DNA of 9,025 nt. Origin: an uncultured Eubacteriales bacterium. Its GTDB lineage: Bacteria > Bacillota > Clostridia > UMGS1840. Made by a program: the position numbers and the translations under genes. The stretch lies in NCBI GenBank assembly GCA_900555525.1, contig USLP01000037.1, positions 1-9,025 of the forward strand, given 5' to 3'. Positions 7,187-9,025 of the stretch are shown piece after piece. The notes under the pieces were generated by a model. It was given only the letters and a program-made list of their open reading frames with translations, did not search any database and was not told where the DNA came from. Position 1 is the first letter of the stretch, and every line of letters starts with the position of its first letter.

Positions 7187-8179
7187 ATGAAAGCAATGTA
7201 TGTATGTGATGTAAAAAGCAATATAGAAATGGTATACAGCGAGGAGGCGCGCAGTTTTTTAAAGAAAAGCTTCAAGCTTTCCGATACGGTTTACGAAAAA
7301 TCCGAAATTCCCGAAAACTGCGATGCCGAGTATATTTTTTCTACATGGGGCTTTCCCGTGTTTACGGAGGAGGAGATAGAAAAATATTTCCCGCGCCTTA
7401 AGGTTGTGTTTTACGGCGCAGGGAGCGTGCAGTATTTCGCAAGACCGTTTTTGAATAAAAATATTAAGGTTTTGAGCGCATGGCTTGCAAACGGAGTACC
7501 CGTTGCCGAGTATACGGCGGCGCAGATTATTCTTGCGAACAAAGGCTTTTATAATGCGTCGAGAATTTGCAAAAGCAAGGACGGCTACAAAAAAGCGTAT
7601 GACTATTGCCACAGCTTTTCGGGTACGTATGACACAAACGTGGGCATTTTGGGCGTCGGCGCAATAGGAAGTATGGTTGCCGAGAGATTAAAGGGCTATA
7701 ACATAAACGTCTATGCTTATGACCCGTATTTGACGGACGAAAAAGCGTCCAAATTGGGCGTGATAAAAGCAGACCTTGACTATATTTTTGAAAACTGCCA
7801 AACGATTTCAAATCATATTGCGAATATCCCTAAGACGGTCGGTATGCTTGATTATAAGCTGTTTTCAAAAATGAAGGATAATGCCGTGTTTATAAATACG
7901 GGCAGGGGCGCACAGGTAGTCGAAAAAGACCTGCAAAGAGCGCTTTATGAAAAGCCGAACCGCTGTGCCGTTTTGGACGTAACGATAAACGAGCCGTGCG
8001 ATGACGGCAGCGATTTTTATAAGCTCGATAACGTTTTTCTGACGCCGCATATAGCAGGTAGCTTCGGAAACGAATGTAAACGAATGTGCGATTATGTGAC
8101 CGATGAGGCAAAGCGCATGCTTTCGGGTGATTCGTTCAAATATTCCGTAACCGCAAAAATGCTTGAAACAATGGCGTGA
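7187..8179 (+). CDS. D-2-hydroxyacid dehydrogenase family NAD-dependent oxidoreductase
   Basis: A 330-residue enzyme of the formate/glycerate dehydrogenase family, which interconverts 2-keto and D-2-hydroxy acids with NAD(H). The split substrate domain is followed by an NAD domain with GVGAIG (156-161) and Asp179 in YAYDP, the residue usually selecting NAD over NADP. The catalytic triad is present: Arg240 in NTGRGAQV, Glu269 in TINEP and His288 in TPHIAGS. The length fits the family. The ATG follows the previous stop by one base, with AAGGA at 7172-7176 inside the upstream gene. It is the last gene of the operon, which ends at the GC-rich hairpin downstream. It probably reduces or oxidises an aldonic or keto-sugar-acid intermediate; glyoxylate/hydroxypyruvate or phosphoglycerate-type substrates cannot be excluded. 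Family confidence is high, substrate confidence low. Confidence 0.9.
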   Translation: MKAMYVCDVKSNIEMVYSEEARSFLKKSFKLSDTVYEKSEIPENCDAEYIFSTWGFPVFTEEEIEKYFPRLKVVFYGAGSVQYFARPFLNKNIKVLSAWLANGVPVAEYTAAQIILANKGFYNASRICKSKDGYKKAYDYCHSFSGTYDTNVGILGVGAIGSMVAERLKGYNINVYAYDPYLTDEKASKLGVIKADLDYIFENCQTISNHIANIPKTVGMLDYKLFSKMKDNAVFINTGRGAQVVEKDLQRALYEKPNRCAVLDVTINEPCDDGSDFYKLDNVFLTPHIAGSFGNECKRMCDYVTDEAKRMLSGDSFKYSVTAKMLETMA

Positions 8180-8192
8180 ATTTAATGCGGAA

Positions 8193-8239
8193 TGCAGGGG
8201 CGCGTCTTTCGCGGTCGCCCGCATAGGTCCGCCCCTACA
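8193..8239. repeat. GC-rich palindromic intergenic repeat between convergent genes, possible bidirectional terminator
   Basis: The outer arms TGCAGGGGCG (8193-8202) and CGCCCCTACA (8230-8239) are complementary at 9 of 10 positions. The exception becomes a G-U pair in a minus-strand transcript. Inside lie a small CGCG-TCTTT-CGCG hairpin (8201-8213) and two near-identical direct units, GGTCGCCC (8213-8220) and GGTCCGCCC (8226-8234). GTAGGGGCG ends with repeated GGCGACC-like cores recall dispersed intergenic palindromes that I associate with Clostridia genomes. On the plus strand the hairpin is followed only by AATAATTTT (8239-8247), so terminator strength is doubtful. Copy number cannot be judged from one window. 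Confidence 0.6.
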
Positions 8240-8256
8240 ATAATTTTCCCCGCAAG

Positions 8257-9024
8257 CTAAAAATCAACTTCCATATCATAGAAACAGCATTTTAGCAGCC
8301 GTTCCATTTGTTCTTCGTTTATCTGTCTCGGATTTGAACCCGTGCAGGCGTCAGCAACGGCGTTTTTTGCGATTTCGGGAAGCTTTTCCAAAAATTCACG
8401 TTCGCTTACCATATTATCCTCATAATCCTTAATAGAGCTTGGTATATCAAGCTTTTTGTTAAGCTCCTTTATATGCTTTATAAGCGAATCCGTAAGATTG
8501 GTGTTTGTTTCGCCGTCCAATTTTAAAACACGGGCAATTTGTGCATAGCGCGCTTCGGTTTCAATATTTTTTGAATTGAATTTTATAACCTTCGGCAGAT
8601 ACATTGCATTTGCCGCACCGTGAATGATGTGTGCGCCGTAGTCGGCAAATGCGGCACCGGTCTTGTGCGCCATGGAGTGAACGATACCGAGCAGAGCGTT
8701 GGAGAAAGCCATTCCCGCAAGGCACTGCGCATAGTGTATCCGTTCCCGCGCGTCCGTATCTCCGCTGTAGGATTTTTCGATATACTTGCTTATCGTCTTT
8801 ATCGCACGAAGCGCAAGAGGGTCTGTAAAATCGTTGTGAAGCGTTGAAACATATGCCTCGACAGCGTGCGTGAATGCGTCCATTCCCGTATGCGCCGCAA
8901 GCTTTTTGGGCATTGTCTGCGCAAGGTCGGGGTCTACTATTGCGACATCGGGCGTAATATTAAAATCCGCAAGAGGATATTTTATCCCTTTTTGATAATC
9001 GGTTATAACGGAAAATGCCGTAAC
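8257..9024 (-). CDS. Iron-containing alcohol dehydrogenase, N-terminus beyond the window
   Basis: 255 residues are visible, from the end of the nucleotide-binding domain to the stop at 8257-8259; the family is about 380-390 residues, so the first third is missing. The reading frame continues upstream of the internal ATG at 8911-8913 as far as the window end, with family-typical sequence (KYPLADFNITPDVAIVDPDL), so that ATG is not the start. Iron ligands are Asp and His in GMDAFTHAVEAY, His in GIVHSMAHKTGA and His in HIIHG. The second His of HSMAH is the usual catalytic-site residue. Five extra residues separate the last two ligands compared with FucO or AdhE. The enzyme is cytoplasmic, NAD(P)-dependent and reduces aldehydes to alcohols (butanol, lactaldehyde or similar). 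It is convergent to the operon and possibly independent of it, though aldehydes from sugar-acid cleavage would be suitable substrates. Confidence 0.92.
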   Translation of the reverse strand, partial: VTAFSVITDYQKGIKYPLADFNITPDVAIVDPDLAQTMPKKLAAHTGMDAFTHAVEAYVSTLHNDFTDPLALRAIKTISKYIEKSYSGDTDARERIHYAQCLAGMAFSNALLGIVHSMAHKTGAAFADYGAHIIHGAANAMYLPKVIKFNSKNIETEARYAQIARVLKLDGETNTNLTDSLIKHIKELNKKLDIPSSIKDYEDNMVSEREFLEKLPEIAKNAVADACTGSNPRQINEEQMERLLKCCFYDMEVDF

Positions 9025-9025
9025 C

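Noticed and set aside
8620..8847. Plus-strand reading frames opposite the alcohol dehydrogenase
   Set aside because: The minus strand carries all the iron-ligand motifs; these frames are shadows.
1..9025. CRISPR arrays, tRNA or rRNA genes, insertion sequences, phage genes
   Set aside because: No regularly spaced repeats, no RNA gene signatures and no transposase or integrase motifs were seen. Nearly all of the window is explained by protein-coding genes.

Overview
The window looks like chromosome from a low-to-moderate GC anaerobic Firmicute of the Clostridia type. The evidence is the strong AAGGAG-type ribosome binding sites, the oxygen-sensitive enzyme families (an Old Yellow Enzyme with a 4Fe-4S cysteine motif, an iron-dependent alcohol dehydrogenase) and a GTAGGGGCG-type intergenic palindrome of a kind I associate with Clostridia. 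The taxon cannot be fixed more closely from the sequence alone.

Layout: (1) Positions 1-634 are very AT-rich and hold the 3' part of a prepilin-peptidase-like membrane protein that begins outside the window. Its active-site GxGD motif is degenerate. (2) Positions 683-8179 hold six tightly packed plus-strand genes with gaps of 1 to 16 bases, almost certainly one operon: an Old Yellow Enzyme family flavin oxidoreductase, a heparinase II/III-family polysaccharide lyase without a signal peptide, a short-chain dehydrogenase, a fumarate-reductase-like FAD flavoprotein, a TIM-barrel sugar isomerase/epimerase-like protein and a D-2-hydroxyacid dehydrogenase. (3) Positions 8180-8256 are a short convergent intergenic gap filled by a GC-rich palindromic repeat. 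(4) Positions 8257-9025 hold the C-terminal two thirds of an iron-containing alcohol dehydrogenase on the minus strand, running off the window.

How the genes may work together (inference): the lyase would cleave an imported uronate-containing oligosaccharide, or a similar glycan, in the cytoplasm. The SDR, TIM-barrel protein and D-2-hydroxyacid dehydrogenase would then isomerise and reduce the released keto-sugar or sugar acid. The Old Yellow Enzyme and the FrdA-like flavoprotein are the unusual members. They imply a flavin-dependent reduction or oxidation step on an unsaturated or decorated sugar that textbook uronate pathways do not contain. No transporter, regulator or KDG kinase/aldolase is visible, so the substrate stays open. 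A role in modifying plant glycosides or other secondary metabolites is an alternative. The sharp change in base composition near 640-700 suggests that the two parts of the window have different histories.
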